DNA of 39,721 nt from UBA1546 sp049302185 (GCA_049302185.1 JBAQLV010000021.1:1-39721); one strand, 5' to 3'; shown: positions 30,446-38,583, counted from the first letter of the stretch. Notes: generated from the sequence alone by a model not told the origin. Numbers and translations: made by a program.

Positions 30446-32920
30446 ATGTCCAAATTAAGAGTCCATGAACTTGCCAAAAAACTTGGCGTTGACAATAAAG
30501 AGATATTAAAAGCGCTTTCAGACCTTGGGGTTAAAGGCAAGACGCATTCCTCAACAGTAGAGACCGAGGCCGCTGAAAAAATAGAAAAACTGCTTAAGAA
30601 AAAGACAGCGCCGGCAGTTAAACCTAAAAAGACAGCTGCGAAGCCTGAGAAAAAGAAACCTTCCGAAGAAAAAAAACCGGAGGAGAAAAAACTTAAGCCT
30701 AAGCCGGCGAAAGCTGTGCGGGCAGTAAAAAAACCTGCCGAGGCCGGATTAGCGGCCGAAGCTGAACCCGCTGCAGAGGTTAAACAACCTGTCCAGCCAA
30801 CAGTTCAGCCGGAGAAGGTTAAAGAGCCTGAAAAGGCAATAGAAGAAAAAATCCAGCCGAAGGAGATAAAACTCCCAGAGGAAAAACCACTGCCTGTTCC
30901 TGTCGAGGAAGCGCTGTCTGCAGAGACTGCTGTGCCGCTGCCTGAGGAAGAGGTTGTGCAAAAGGTTCCAGACAGATTCAAGAAAGAGCTGGAAACTGAA
31001 AAAGAAGAAAAATTTAAGGCAAAACCGCAGATGCAGCGGGCTTTCCAGGCTATAAGAAAAATAGAGACGAAGAAATGGCATGACATTAAACAGTTTAAAA
31101 GGACAGGCAAGGACAGATTCATCCAGAGAGAAGAACAAAGACCGCAGTTACAGCCTGTCATAGCGCGGAAAAAGACATTAAAACTGCGTGAAGGAATGAC
31201 AGTAAAAGAATTTGCAGAACTCATAAGCATAAAAGTATCCGATGTCATGAAAAAATTTATGGAATTAGGGCATATGACTACAATAAATGAGCCTGTGGAC
31301 ATAGACGCTGCCATGCTCATCGCAGATAGCGTTGGGATAAAACTTGAAGTAATGGCTGTAGAAGAGGAATTAATTGTAGAAGAGGAAGCAGAGGATTTAT
31401 CAAGGCTTAGCCTTCGGCCGCCCGTAGTCACAATAATGGGACATGTTGACCACGGCAAAACCTCTTTGCTTGATGCGATAAGAGAGACAAAGGTTACAGA
31501 GACAGAGGCAGGCGGAATAACACAGCATATCGGAGCATATAAAGTTAAGCTTAAAGGGAAAGATATAGTATTTCTTGATACACCCGGACATGAAGCCTTC
31601 ACTGCCTTGCGGGCAAGGGGTGCAAAGGTGACGGATGTAGTTGTGCTTGTTGTTGGCGCAGATGACGGAGTAATGCCGCAGACCATTGAGGCGATAGACC
31701 ATGCAAGGGCTGCAAACGTACCTATTCTCGTAGCGATAAATAAAATAGATAAACCGGAGGCAAATCTCCAGAAGGTTAGAACTGAACTTGCAGAGCGCGG
31801 GATACTCTCCGAAGAATGGGGAGGCCAGAACATATTTGTTGAGGTATCCGCCAAGAAACGCATCGGCATTGAACATCTCCTTGAGATGATACTGCTTCAG
31901 GCAGAGGTAATGGAGCTCAAGGCAAACCCTGACAGATTGGCAAAGGGGACAATCATAGAGGCAAAACTTGATAAAGGAAGAGGCCCTGTCGCAACCGTGC
32001 TTATTCAGGCAGGCACCCTTAAGGTTGGAGATAATTTTCTTGCAGGCACAAGCGTGGGAAGAGTAAGGGCTTTGATAGATGACACAGGAAAACGCATTCA
32101 AACCGCGGGCCCTTCAACACCTGTTGAGGTCATAGGCTTTCCTGAGGTTCCTACAGCAGGAGCTGTATTTACTGCAGTAGATGATGAAAAGCGTGCAAGG
32201 CAGATTGCGCTTACACGGCTGCAGAAGGAAAGACAGGCAGAAATGGCAAAGAGAAGAAAGCTTACACTGGATGATCTCTATGCGAAGATAAAAGAAGGAG
32301 AAGTAAGAGAGCTTAATATGATAATAAAGGGGGATGTTCAGGGCTCTGTAGAAGCCACACGTGACGCCCTGGAGCGCATCACCCATCCGCAGGTTAAGGT
32401 TAAGGTCATACATACAGCAGTGGGCGGAATTAATGAATCAGACGTTATGCTGGCTGCGGCATCAAATGCCATTGTAATAGGGTTCAATGTAAGGCCTGAA
32501 ATAAAGGCATCTCAGACAGCAGAGAAGGAAGGCGTTGACATAAGGCTTTACAATATCATCTATGAAGCCATAGAAGATGTGAAAAAAGCGCTTGAAGGAC
32601 TGCTTGAGCCTACTCTTAAGGAAAAGATTCTCGGCAGGGCAGAGGTGAGGCAGACATTCCAAGTATCAAGAATCGGGACAATAGCAGGCTGTTATGTTAT
32701 TGACGGCGCCGTCAGCCGTGCAAGCGACGGGGTCAGGATTATCAGAGACAATATCGTTATTTATGAAGGCAAGCTCTCATCCTTAAAAAGATTCAAGGAT
32801 GATGTCAGGGAAGTTCAGACAGGATATGAATGCGGCATCACAATAGAGAATTACAATGACATGAAGGTTGGAGACATCATTGAAAATTATGTCATTGAGA
32901 AGATAGCAGGGAAACTGTAA
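30446..32920 (+). CDS. infB: Translation initiation factor IF-2
   Basis: 824 residues. Two IF2_N helical modules (SKLRVHELAKKLGVDNKEIL at the start; GMTVKEFAELISIKVSDVMKKFMELG near 250) flank a long, low-complexity region rich in K, P, E and A (about 52-190). The GTPase starts near 325 with G1 GHVDHGKTSL, G2 GITQHIG, G3 DTPGHEAF, G4 NKID, G5 SAK, followed by domains II-IV. It brings fMet-tRNA to the 30S subunit. infB followed by rbfA and nrnA is a classic bacterial order; nusA is not in front. Its ribosome binding site is poor (GAAGAGG 14 nt upstream). Confidence 0.97.
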   Translation: MSKLRVHELAKKLGVDNKEILKALSDLGVKGKTHSSTVETEAAEKIEKLLKKKTAPAVKPKKTAAKPEKKKPSEEKKPEEKKLKPKPAKAVRAVKKPAEAGLAAEAEPAAEVKQPVQPTVQPEKVKEPEKAIEEKIQPKEIKLPEEKPLPVPVEEALSAETAVPLPEEEVVQKVPDRFKKELETEKEEKFKAKPQMQRAFQAIRKIETKKWHDIKQFKRTGKDRFIQREEQRPQLQPVIARKKTLKLREGMTVKEFAELISIKVSDVMKKFMELGHMTTINEPVDIDAAMLIADSVGIKLEVMAVEEELIVEEEAEDLSRLSLRPPVVTIMGHVDHGKTSLLDAIRETKVTETEAGGITQHIGAYKVKLKGKDIVFLDTPGHEAFTALRARGAKVTDVVVLVVGADDGVMPQTIEAIDHARAANVPILVAINKIDKPEANLQKVRTELAERGILSEEWGGQNIFVEVSAKKRIGIEHLLEMILLQAEVMELKANPDRLAKGTIIEAKLDKGRGPVATVLIQAGTLKVGDNFLAGTSVGRVRALIDDTGKRIQTAGPSTPVEVIGFPEVPTAGAVFTAVDDEKRARQIALTRLQKERQAEMAKRRKLTLDDLYAKIKEGEVRELNMIIKGDVQGSVEATRDALERITHPQVKVKVIHTAVGGINESDVMLAAASNAIVIGFNVRPEIKASQTAEKEGVDIRLYNIIYEAIEDVKKALEGLLEPTLKEKILGRAEVRQTFQVSRIGTIAGCYVIDGAVSRASDGVRIIRDNIVIYEGKLSSLKRFKDDVREVQTGYECGITIENYNDMKVGDIIENYVIEKIAGKL

Positions 32921-32937
32921 AAGACAGGTGACAGATA

Positions 32938-32987
32938 TTAGGTGTCAGGTGTCAGTTAAAACCTAAAACCTGAGACCTGACACCTAA
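32938..32987. repeat. AGGTGTCAGGT inverted repeat between infB and rbfA
   Basis: TTAGGTGTCAGGT (32938-32950) and ACCTGACACCTAA (32975-32987) are perfect 13-bp inverted copies around an AAACCTAAAACC centre. The element ends 7 bp before the rbfA ATG, so it has replaced any Shine-Dalgarno sequence there and may fold over the start. Related units occur at 21091-21150. Confidence 0.85.
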
Positions 32988-32994
32988 TTTAATT

Positions 32995-33342
32995 ATGCTT
33001 CCATATAAACGCTCACAGAGAGTCAGCGACCTAATAAGAGAAGAAATCGCTGATATCATAATGAATAAAGTGAAAGACCCCAGGCTGGGTTTTGTCACAG
33101 TCACGGGAGCAAAGATAACAGAGGATCTGAAAATAGCTACGGTTTATATAAGCATTTTTAAAGAGGAAGAAAAAGAAACAACGCTGGAGATGCTTAATTC
33201 AGCAAAAGGTTTTATCCGCGCAGAGCTGGCAAAAAGGGTCAGGATGAAGTTTATCCCTTCGCTTACATTCAGAATAGACGAATCCCTTGAATGCGGGGTC
33301 AGGATTGAAAAACTTCTGAGGGAGATAAAAAAGGAGGATTAA
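32995..33342 (+). CDS. rbfA: Ribosome-binding factor A
   Basis: 115 residues, full length. RbfA helps mature the 5' end of 16S rRNA in the 30S subunit and is needed for growth in the cold. The KH-like fold is visible: YKRSQRVSDLIREEIADIIMNKVKDPRLGFVTVTGAKITEDLKIATVYISIF and RVRMKFIPSLTFRIDESLECGVRIEKLL. No Shine-Dalgarno sequence lies before the ATG; a repeat hairpin abuts it. Confidence 0.95.
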   Translation: MLPYKRSQRVSDLIREEIADIIMNKVKDPRLGFVTVTGAKITEDLKIATVYISIFKEEEKETTLEMLNSAKGFIRAELAKRVRMKFIPSLTFRIDESLECGVRIEKLLREIKKED

Positions 33343-33351
33343 ACCATAAAG

Positions 33352-34320
33352 ATGTCCGGCGCTAATAAAATGATCCCTCCGAAAGAACTGCTCCACTTTT
33401 TAAAGAAAGAAAATGATTTTGTAATCGCAACGCATATAAGCCCTGACGGTGATGCCCTTGGCTCTTCCATTGCGCTCTCAATGGCGCTTGAATCCCTCGG
33501 AAAAAAAACAATAGTCTATGACAAAGATCCTGTGCCTGAATTTTACAAATTTCTGCCGGGCAGTGAAAGATTCACAGATTCAATTCCAAATTCCAGATTC
33601 CAGATTCCAAATTTAATTCTTATTGACTGCAATGATGCTGAGCGCGCAGGGATAGAAAAGCTGCAATTTGCTTCCTCGGCAGTCATAGACCACCATGAAA
33701 CAGTAAGGGACTTCGGCGATATAAAGTGGATAGACCCAAAGTCGCCTGCAACCGGGCTGATGATTTTTTATTTGATAAAGGAATTGGGCGTAAATGTAAC
33801 AAAAGAGATTGCTGTAAACCTTTACGCTGCTATTGCTATTGATACAGGCACTTTCAGATACAGCAATACTACTCCTGCTGTTTTGCGGGTGTCAGCAGAA
33901 CTGGTTGAAGCCGGAGCAGACCCGTCATATATCGCTGAAAACATCTATGAGACATGGACAGACAGCAGGTTCAGGCTTCTCCTTAAGGTTCTTAACACGC
34001 TGGAGATATACAATGATATTGCAATCACTCATGTTACGCTTGAGATGTTCAGGGAAACAGGCGCTGCAATTGCAGATACAGAAACTTTTCCGGGATTTCC
34101 AAGGAAGCTGAGATCAATAAAAATTTCAGCGCTCTTCAGGGAGATAGAGAATAACTACTATAAGATAAGCCTTCGTTCAAAAGGGAGCAAGATAAACGTC
34201 GCAAAAATAGCCGAGATGTTTGAGGGAGGCGGTCACAGCAATGCGGCAGGATATAAGATCCGCTCAGACTTTAAGACAGCAAAAGAGGCGCTTTTAAAAG
34301 CTGTGAGAGAGATAATGTGA
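33352..34320 (+). CDS. nrnA: DHH/DHHA1 phosphoesterase NrnA
   Basis: 322 residues. Bifunctional oligoribonuclease and pAp phosphatase. DHH domain: ATHISPDGDALGSSIAL, LILIDCNDAERAG, and VIDHHETVRDFG; then YAAIAIDTGTFRYSNTTP; the C-terminal DHHA1 part ends in MFEGGGHSNAAGYKI, the RNA-binding GGGH loop. A repeat-derived insert (SIPNSRFQIPN) lies before the second conserved strand. The ATG used has GGAGG 14 nt upstream, a long gap, so a start inside the first codons remains possible. Last bases overlap the inositol monophosphatase gene (GTGA). Confidence 0.94.
   Translation: MSGANKMIPPKELLHFLKKENDFVIATHISPDGDALGSSIALSMALESLGKKTIVYDKDPVPEFYKFLPGSERFTDSIPNSRFQIPNLILIDCNDAERAGIEKLQFASSAVIDHHETVRDFGDIKWIDPKSPATGLMIFYLIKELGVNVTKEIAVNLYAAIAIDTGTFRYSNTTPAVLRVSAELVEAGADPSYIAENIYETWTDSRFRLLLKVLNTLEIYNDIAITHVTLEMFRETGAAIADTETFPGFPRKLRSIKISALFREIENNYYKISLRSKGSKINVAKIAEMFEGGGHSNAAGYKIRSDFKTAKEALLKAVREIM
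33578..33618. repeat. ATTCCAGATTCCA repeat read in frame inside nrnA
   Basis: CAATTCCAAATTCCAGATTCCAGATTCCAAATTTAATT: four near-copies of a 9-10 base unit translated as IPNSRFQIPNL. Insert sits just before the conserved LILIDCND strand. Confidence 0.75.
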
Positions 34321-35105
34321 AGATTGAATTGTTAAGGAATATAGGCAGGCAGCTTCTGAAAGAGATTCCGCTGTTAAGACAAAAACCCCTTACGCAGACA
34401 GCCCTCGGGGTCGGCGCCTCAGGAGATAAAACTTTCCCGATAGATAAGAAAGCAGAGGATATTATCATCTCAGGGCTTGAGGCATCAGGAGAGCCTTTAA
34501 CCATTGTCTCAGAGGAAGCAGGCATCCACGATATAAAAGGCGGCGGCAGGAAAGTATTGATAGACCCTATTGACGGCAGCAAGAATGCAATAGCAGGAAT
34601 CCCGTTTTATTGCACATCAATTGCAGTTGCCGACGGCAGCACAATCGGCGACATTGAGCTTTCATACATTGTGAACCTTATCAATGGGGATGAGTTCTGG
34701 GCAGAGAAAAATAAAGGCGCTTTCTTGAACGGCGAAAGAATTTCAACACAGAAAGACAGAGAGATGTATCTTGTCGCATATGAGGCGCAGTCTCCTGGAA
34801 GGGATATACAGGGGATAATGCCCCTGCTCTCAAAGTCAAGGAAAACCCGCTGCCTTGGAGCAACAGCTCTTGACCTTGCATACCTTGCCTGCGGTTCAAT
34901 CAGTATATTTGCGAATCTTTCGCTTTCAAGAAGCTTTGATTTCGGAGGAGGCTGGCTCCTTGTTAAAGAAGCAGGCGGAATATTTACGGATATAAAAGGC
35001 AATCCTATTGAGGCAGCGGAGATTAGTCTTAAAAAAAGTACATCACTGCTTGCATCAGGAAACGAAGAACTTCATAAGGAGGCGCTTAAGTTATTAAGGC
35101 AATGA
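34317..35105 (+). CDS. Inositol monophosphatase family protein
   Basis: 262 residues, full length. Li-sensitive sugar-phosphatase fold with metal sites SEEAG (about residue 63), LIDPIDGSKNAI (81-92) and the closing FDFGGGWLLVKEAGG (205-220), where the usual W-D is F-D. Resembles archaeal-type inositol monophosphatase/fructose-1,6-bisphosphatase proteins more than CysQ; which substrate is used cannot be told. GTG start at 34317 overlaps the nrnA stop by 4 nt, its own stop overlaps the L,D-transpeptidase ATG by 3, so all three are co-translated. Confidence 0.9.
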   Translation: MKIELLRNIGRQLLKEIPLLRQKPLTQTALGVGASGDKTFPIDKKAEDIIISGLEASGEPLTIVSEEAGIHDIKGGGRKVLIDPIDGSKNAIAGIPFYCTSIAVADGSTIGDIELSYIVNLINGDEFWAEKNKGAFLNGERISTQKDREMYLVAYEAQSPGRDIQGIMPLLSKSRKTRCLGATALDLAYLACGSISIFANLSLSRSFDFGGGWLLVKEAGGIFTDIKGNPIEAAEISLKKSTSLLASGNEELHKEALKLLRQ

Positions 35106-36175
35106 TGAAAATGTGTAATTTGCTGACAAACCCTTCTCGCTTTCTGCAGAGACTTTTTGACAAATCTATGGCTCGTTACAGGCAATTTCAAAACTCGCCT
35201 TTTCGCCTCGGCGAATCAGACGAGTCTGACGGGCTCAAACAGTTGAAATTGCTTATCTTCCACTTCGCCGAGATTTGTTACCAAAAATTCTCTAATGTCG
35301 CTCAAAGGATTTGTCAGCAACCGCAAGGGTTACTCCTGTTATTTTTATTTGTGCTCCCGATGAATCTTTATGCCGACGAAGTCATAATTGAAAAAGATAT
35401 AGCTTATACGGTTGTAAAGGGCGATTACGGAGAAATGATAGAGGGCAAGCTCGGCATAAGCTGGCCAGACATAGCTTCAGCCAATTCCATTAATCCCAGC
35501 GCGCCTCTGGCTATATGGCAGTCGCTGAAGGTAAAGTTCAGGCGGATTATTCCGCCCCGTATTGACAACGGCATAATCATAAATATACCCGACAGAACTC
35601 TTTACAGATTTTCTGACGGAAAACTCAAGGATTATTATTTCATTGCGGCAGGCAAACCTACATGGCAGACGCCGCTCGGTGAATTTACCATAAAGAACAA
35701 GGCAAAAGATCCGACATGGTATGTTCCTCCGTCCATCCAGAAGGAGATGGAGGTCAGCGGTCAGGATGTTATAGTAGAAATACCTCCCGGGGCTGAAAAC
35801 CCGCTCGGGAAATACTGGCTTCAACTTTCACTCCAAGGCATAGGGCTTCATGGCACAAACTCACCCCATAGCATATACAAATTCAGGAGCCACGGCTGTA
35901 TGAGGCTAAGGCCGGAGGTTGCCGAGTTTTTATTTAACGATGTGGCTGTCGGGACAAAAGGGATTGTAATTTATGAGCCGGTAAAAGCAGCAAAGACCTC
36001 TGACAACAGGATTGTGATTGAGGTTTATAAGGATTTTTATAAAAGGCGCATAAATTACGATGACAAGATAAAGGAAAGGCTTAAAGAACTCAATGCGCTT
36101 GAAAAGGTTGACTGGAATAAGATCAAAGAGGCGATAGAGAAAAAAGACGGGCTTGTATGGGATGTGAGTTTATAA
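35102..36175 (+). CDS. L,D-transpeptidase (YkuD) with insertion in its signal peptide
   Basis: 357 residues. YkuD domain at about 160-285 with the catalytic IGLHGTNSPHSIYKFRSHGCMRL (His, Ser, Cys and Arg all present). Before it a LysM-like stretch (IAYTVVKGDYGEMIEGKLGISWPDIASAN). It cross-links peptidoglycan or attaches lipoproteins in the periplasm. The hydrophobic export segment (LLLLFLFVLPMNLYA) starts only at residue 75; residues 7-73 are encoded by a 201-bp inserted element. Without it the start would read MMKMCNPQGLLLLFLFVLPM, a normal signal peptide. Export of the present form, with a 74-residue n-region, is uncertain; a downstream internal start is possible. ATGA overlap with the upstream gene. 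Confidence 0.88.
   Translation: MMKMCNLLTNPSRFLQRLFDKSMARYRQFQNSPFRLGESDESDGLKQLKLLIFHFAEICYQKFSNVAQRICQQPQGLLLLFLFVLPMNLYADEVIIEKDIAYTVVKGDYGEMIEGKLGISWPDIASANSINPSAPLAIWQSLKVKFRRIIPPRIDNGIIINIPDRTLYRFSDGKLKDYYFIAAGKPTWQTPLGEFTIKNKAKDPTWYVPPSIQKEMEVSGQDVIVEIPPGAENPLGKYWLQLSLQGIGLHGTNSPHSIYKFRSHGCMRLRPEVAEFLFNDVAVGTKGIVIYEPVKAAKTSDNRIVIEVYKDFYKRRINYDDKIKERLKELNALEKVDWNKIKEAIEKKDGLVWDVSL
35120..35320. mobile_element. MITE-like 201-bp insert in the transpeptidase gene
   Basis: Ends TTGCTGACAAA (35120-35130) and TTTGTCAGCAA (35310-35320) are perfect 11-bp inverted repeats. Inside, CAATTTCAA (about 35183) and TTGAAATTG (about 35244) form a second inverted pair. The 201-bp length is a multiple of three and has no stop in frame, so the host gene stays open. 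No transposase inside and no obvious target duplication. Confidence 0.75.
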
Positions 36176-36194
36176 CAGGCGGAGATTAGGGTTT

Positions 36195-36416
36195 TTACGT
36201 ATCAATTTCTATTACCTTCTCCTTTGATTTTTCGCCCCTGAGTATCTTCACGCTGCTTTTTCTTACCTTAAAATGTTCTGCCAGAACTTCAGCCACAACC
36301 TTATTTGCCTTTCCGTCAACAGGAGGGGCATTTACATAAACCTTCAGCGTCCCTTCTCCTTCAACAACCGCATTTTTCTTCGCGTTTGTGATTACCTTTA
36401 TTTTTAGCTTTTTCAT
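36195..36416 (-). CDS. DUF167 (YggU) family protein
   Basis: 73 residues, complete. KIKVITNAKKNAV, LKVYVNAPPVDGKANKVVAEVLAEHF, and SVKILRGEKSKEKVIEI match DUF167, a small conserved protein of unknown role often near proline synthesis or cell-division genes. Convergent with the transpeptidase gene; about 19 bp separate them. Confidence 0.9.
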   Translation of the reverse strand: MKKLKIKVITNAKKNAVVEGEGTLKVYVNAPPVDGKANKVVAEVLAEHFKVRKSSVKILRGEKSKEKVIEIDT

Positions 36417-36592
36417 CGGGGAAGTTTCCTCTTCGAGTCATCGACAATCAATTTTTATCCATATTACCACAAACGGCGAAGTAGCGTGTTCACACACCGT
36501 TTTTGCTTTAAATGTTTTTTCCTTTATCAAAACCTTACAATGTGATATATTTCTTCCATGAAAGCTGTAAAAATGCAATTGGTACAATCAGT
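36417..36592. other. Spacer before the second cassette cluster
   Basis: 176 bp without a gene. A weak plus-strand promoter is possible (TTTATC, 17 bp, TATATT at about 36527-36555), reading into the nuclease-like cassette gene. A short ACGG...CCGTTTTT hairpin lies at about 36472-36505. No attC and no integrase sequence is recognisable before the GTTAGGC boundary at 36593. Confidence 0.35.
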
Positions 36593-36599
36593 GTTAGGC
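36593..36599 (+). other. Cassette 5' boundary (core site GTTAGGC)
   Basis: GTTAGGC fits GTTRRRY and is complementary at 6 of 7 positions to the inverse core GCATAAC (37213) that closes the same cassette. As in the left cluster there is no attC upstream, consistent with insertion at a secondary chromosomal site or loss of attI. Confidence 0.6.
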
Positions 36600-36614
36600 G
36601 GAAATTCATAAATT

Positions 36615-37205
36615 ATGATAAAAAAACCTGAAGCAGAAACAGTCTTCGAGAGGTTCTGCAACTCAAACAATATCAAATGGGAAAAAATAAAAGAAGGCGA
36701 AAATGCAGCCCCAGATTACAAAGTTTTTTTCAACGGTGATATCGTTTACATAGAAGTCAAACAAATTGATAAAGATGATAATTTTAATGCCCCTCGTAGT
36801 TCTAGGACTCTAGGATCACATATAAGAGAAAAAATAAAGGAAGCAAGAAGGCAAGTAAAAGCTGTTTCAAAGCAAGGTGCCCCAGCCATATTGTTGGTTT
36901 ACAACAACTTGGATGGATTACAACGGTTTGGTACAAGTCCGCAGGACTTCAAAACGGCAATGTACGGAGAGATGACCTTAACGTTTGATAAGAATGAGAA
37001 TAAATTTACTGATTATTTCCACGGTCGGAATCGCTCGTTCAGCAAAGACAAGAGCACGTACTTTAGCGCTGTAGGATTTTTGTATCAGACTAGAGAAAGC
37101 GTTGGAATTACACTTTACGAAAATGCCCACGCCAACGCCGAGAATAAGCTCAATTTTGCAATAGTTCCAGATTGCATTGAGGTAGTCCGAATTGAACTGG
37201 AGTAG
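36615..37205 (+). CDS. Nuclease-like cassette protein
   Basis: 196 residues, soluble. A PD-(D/E)XK-like site is seen near residues 33-50: APDYKVFFNGDIVYIEVKQ, with P-D, ten residues, then E-V-K, as in restriction-type and Holliday-junction nucleases. An N-terminal helix (EAETVFERFCNSNNIKWEKI) and PAILLVYNNL strand fit that fold. I recognise no named family. ATG 36615 lies 15 nt after the cassette boundary with no Shine-Dalgarno sequence. The stop is 8 nt before the attC. DNA or RNA cleavage is inferred from the motif only. Confidence 0.7.
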   Translation: MIKKPEAETVFERFCNSNNIKWEKIKEGENAAPDYKVFFNGDIVYIEVKQIDKDDNFNAPRSSRTLGSHIREKIKEARRQVKAVSKQGAPAILLVYNNLDGLQRFGTSPQDFKTAMYGEMTLTFDKNENKFTDYFHGRNRSFSKDKSTYFSAVGFLYQTRESVGITLYENAHANAENKLNFAIVPDCIEVVRIELE

Positions 37206-37212
37206 AAGTCTC

Positions 37213-37299
37213 GCATAACAAATTCATCCAGCTGAACTGTGATTAAACTGGGCACGGTTTCAAAAGTTTGTGGCTCAGCAGCTGATGACGGCGTTATTC
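37213..37299 (+). repeat. attC recombination site after the nuclease-like gene
   Basis: 87 bp: inverse core GCATAAC, spacer AAAT, TCATC-CAGCTG, a central loop with AAACTGGGCACGGTTT pairing, then CAGCTGATGA, spacer CGGC and core GTTATTC. The TCATCCAGCTG/CAGCTGATGA arms pair almost fully. It depends on plus-strand orientation, opposite to the left cluster. Confidence 0.7.
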
Positions 37300-37312
37300 T
37301 TAGAGATAAAAC

Positions 37313-37390
37313 ATGGTTAAGCGGAAGAAACCAAAAAAGAAGGGGCATAAAAAACTGCCATCCCGAAGTATAGTATATGCGGAGGTGTGA
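37313..37390 (+). CDS. Short basic ORF before the TPR gene
   Basis: 25 codons: MVKRKKPKKKGHKKLPSRSI and a short end, one third lysine or arginine. It begins 13 nt after the attC core and its stop is one base before the TPR gene start, so it lies in the right place to be a leader peptide or the tail of a lost cassette gene. No Shine-Dalgarno sequence. It may not be expressed. Confidence 0.35.
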   Translation: MVKRKKPKKKGHKKLPSRSIVYAEV

Positions 37391-37391
37391 T

Positions 37392-38480
37392 ATGAGACAT
37401 ATTTTTGCAATTATGACTGCTTCCCTTTTTTTGTTTTATCCCACACAGGGTTTTTCAGTGGTTAAGGAGATTGTTTCCGAAGGGGCATACAACATGGGTG
37501 ACGTAGAGACACCGAGTATTGCAGAGAGCAGGGCATTGCTTAATGCAAAGAGGATTGCCCTTGAACAGGCAGGGACTTATGTCGAGAGTTATACAAAGGT
37601 AAAGAATATTCAGGTAACAGAAGATGAGATACAGGTTCTGGCATCAGGAATTATGGATGTAGAGATACTTGATAAGAAAAGGACTATTGTCGGCGACGGC
37701 TTTCGCTTTTGGGTAAAGATAAAGGCAAAGGTCAATCCTGACAGGATTCAGGAGATGGCAAAGAAGGTTAAAGAGAAATCAGTTGTTGATGATTACAAAA
37801 AGATTCAGGAGGCTTACGACAAGAGCCAGAGGGAAATTGAGGAATTAAAAAAACAATTAGCACAGACAAAGAGTGAGAAGGAGAAGAAACAGGTTGAGGC
37901 AAAGATTTCTGATGATGAAAGAATATTTCAGGCAAATGAGTGGTTTGATAGAGGATACGAATATGGTTTAAACAAAGAATATGATAAAGCAATAGAGGCA
38001 TTTACAAGCGCAATAGCCTTAAATCCGAATGATTTTAAAGCCTACGACAAGCGTGGGCTTGCTTATACGTTGAAAGGGCAATATGACAGGGCGATTGAGG
38101 ATTTTAACAGGGTAATAGCTTTAAATCCGAATAATGCGGATGCCTACGGTAGTCGTGGACTTGTTTATGTGTACAAAGGTCAGCATGACAGAGCAATTGA
38201 GGACTTTAACAAGGCAATTACTTTAAATCCGAATGATGCAAATGCCTACTTTGGTCGTGGGGCGACTTATGACAGCAAAGGGCAATATGACAGGGCGATT
38301 GAGGATTATAACAGAGCAATATCTATAAATCCGAATGATGCAAAAGCCTACGCTGGTCGTGGTGTTGCTTATTATTATGGCAAAGGGCAGTATGGCAGGG
38401 CTATCTCTGATTTCCAGAAGGCATGTGATATGGGAAGTGAGACTGGGTGCATGGCATTGAAGGTTTTACAAAATAAATAA
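37392..38480 (+). CDS. Secreted TPR-repeat protein with FlgT/LPP20-like domain
   Basis: 362 residues. A signal peptide (MRHIFAIMTASLFLFYPTQGFS) sends it to the periplasm. Residues 25-120 (EGAYNMGDVETPSIAESRALLNAKRIALEQAGTYVES to VKIKAKVNPD) resemble the FlgT N-terminal/LPP20 fold. A coiled coil follows (about 125-175, KIQEAYDKSQREIEELKKQLAQTKSEKEKK). Then five TPR units of the form Y-x-R-G...K-G-Q-Y-D-R-A-I-E-D-F-N-x-A-I-x-L-N-P-N. The repeats are nearly identical to one another, suggesting recent duplication. GGAGGTG 5 nt before the ATG supports the start. It lies between an attC and an attC-like site, so it may be a cassette gene; partners unknown. Confidence 0.82.
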   Translation: MRHIFAIMTASLFLFYPTQGFSVVKEIVSEGAYNMGDVETPSIAESRALLNAKRIALEQAGTYVESYTKVKNIQVTEDEIQVLASGIMDVEILDKKRTIVGDGFRFWVKIKAKVNPDRIQEMAKKVKEKSVVDDYKKIQEAYDKSQREIEELKKQLAQTKSEKEKKQVEAKISDDERIFQANEWFDRGYEYGLNKEYDKAIEAFTSAIALNPNDFKAYDKRGLAYTLKGQYDRAIEDFNRVIALNPNNADAYGSRGLVYVYKGQHDRAIEDFNKAITLNPNDANAYFGRGATYDSKGQYDRAIEDYNRAISINPNDAKAYAGRGVAYYYGKGQYGRAISDFQKACDMGSETGCMALKVLQNK

Positions 38481-38534
38481 CTAACAAAACTGGATGCGGA
38501 TGGGCAAGCTCTGCTGTTGATTTCAGCGTTAGAA
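38479..38534 (+). repeat. Degenerate attC-like site after the TPR gene
   Basis: 56 bp: AACTAAC, AAA, ACTG...CAGC, GTTAGAA. CTAAC/GTTAG and CTG/CAG pair and the inverse core overlaps the TPR stop codon, as in cassettes, but the middle pairs poorly and neither core fits the consensus fully. Confidence 0.4.
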
Positions 38535-38583
38535 TCAAAGAATATTCAGCTGACAACAGGTATAATTAAGGAGGTTGAAATCT

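Noticed and set aside
30805..31869. Long minus-strand open frame (354 codons) inside infB.
   Set aside because: It is antisense to a well-conserved IF-2 frame, serine/threonine-rich with no family resemblance, and has no ribosome binding site.
36615..37205. Naming the cassette gene as a specific restriction enzyme.
   Set aside because: Only the PDx(10)EVK pattern is visible; there is no methyltransferase beside it and no family match I can support.
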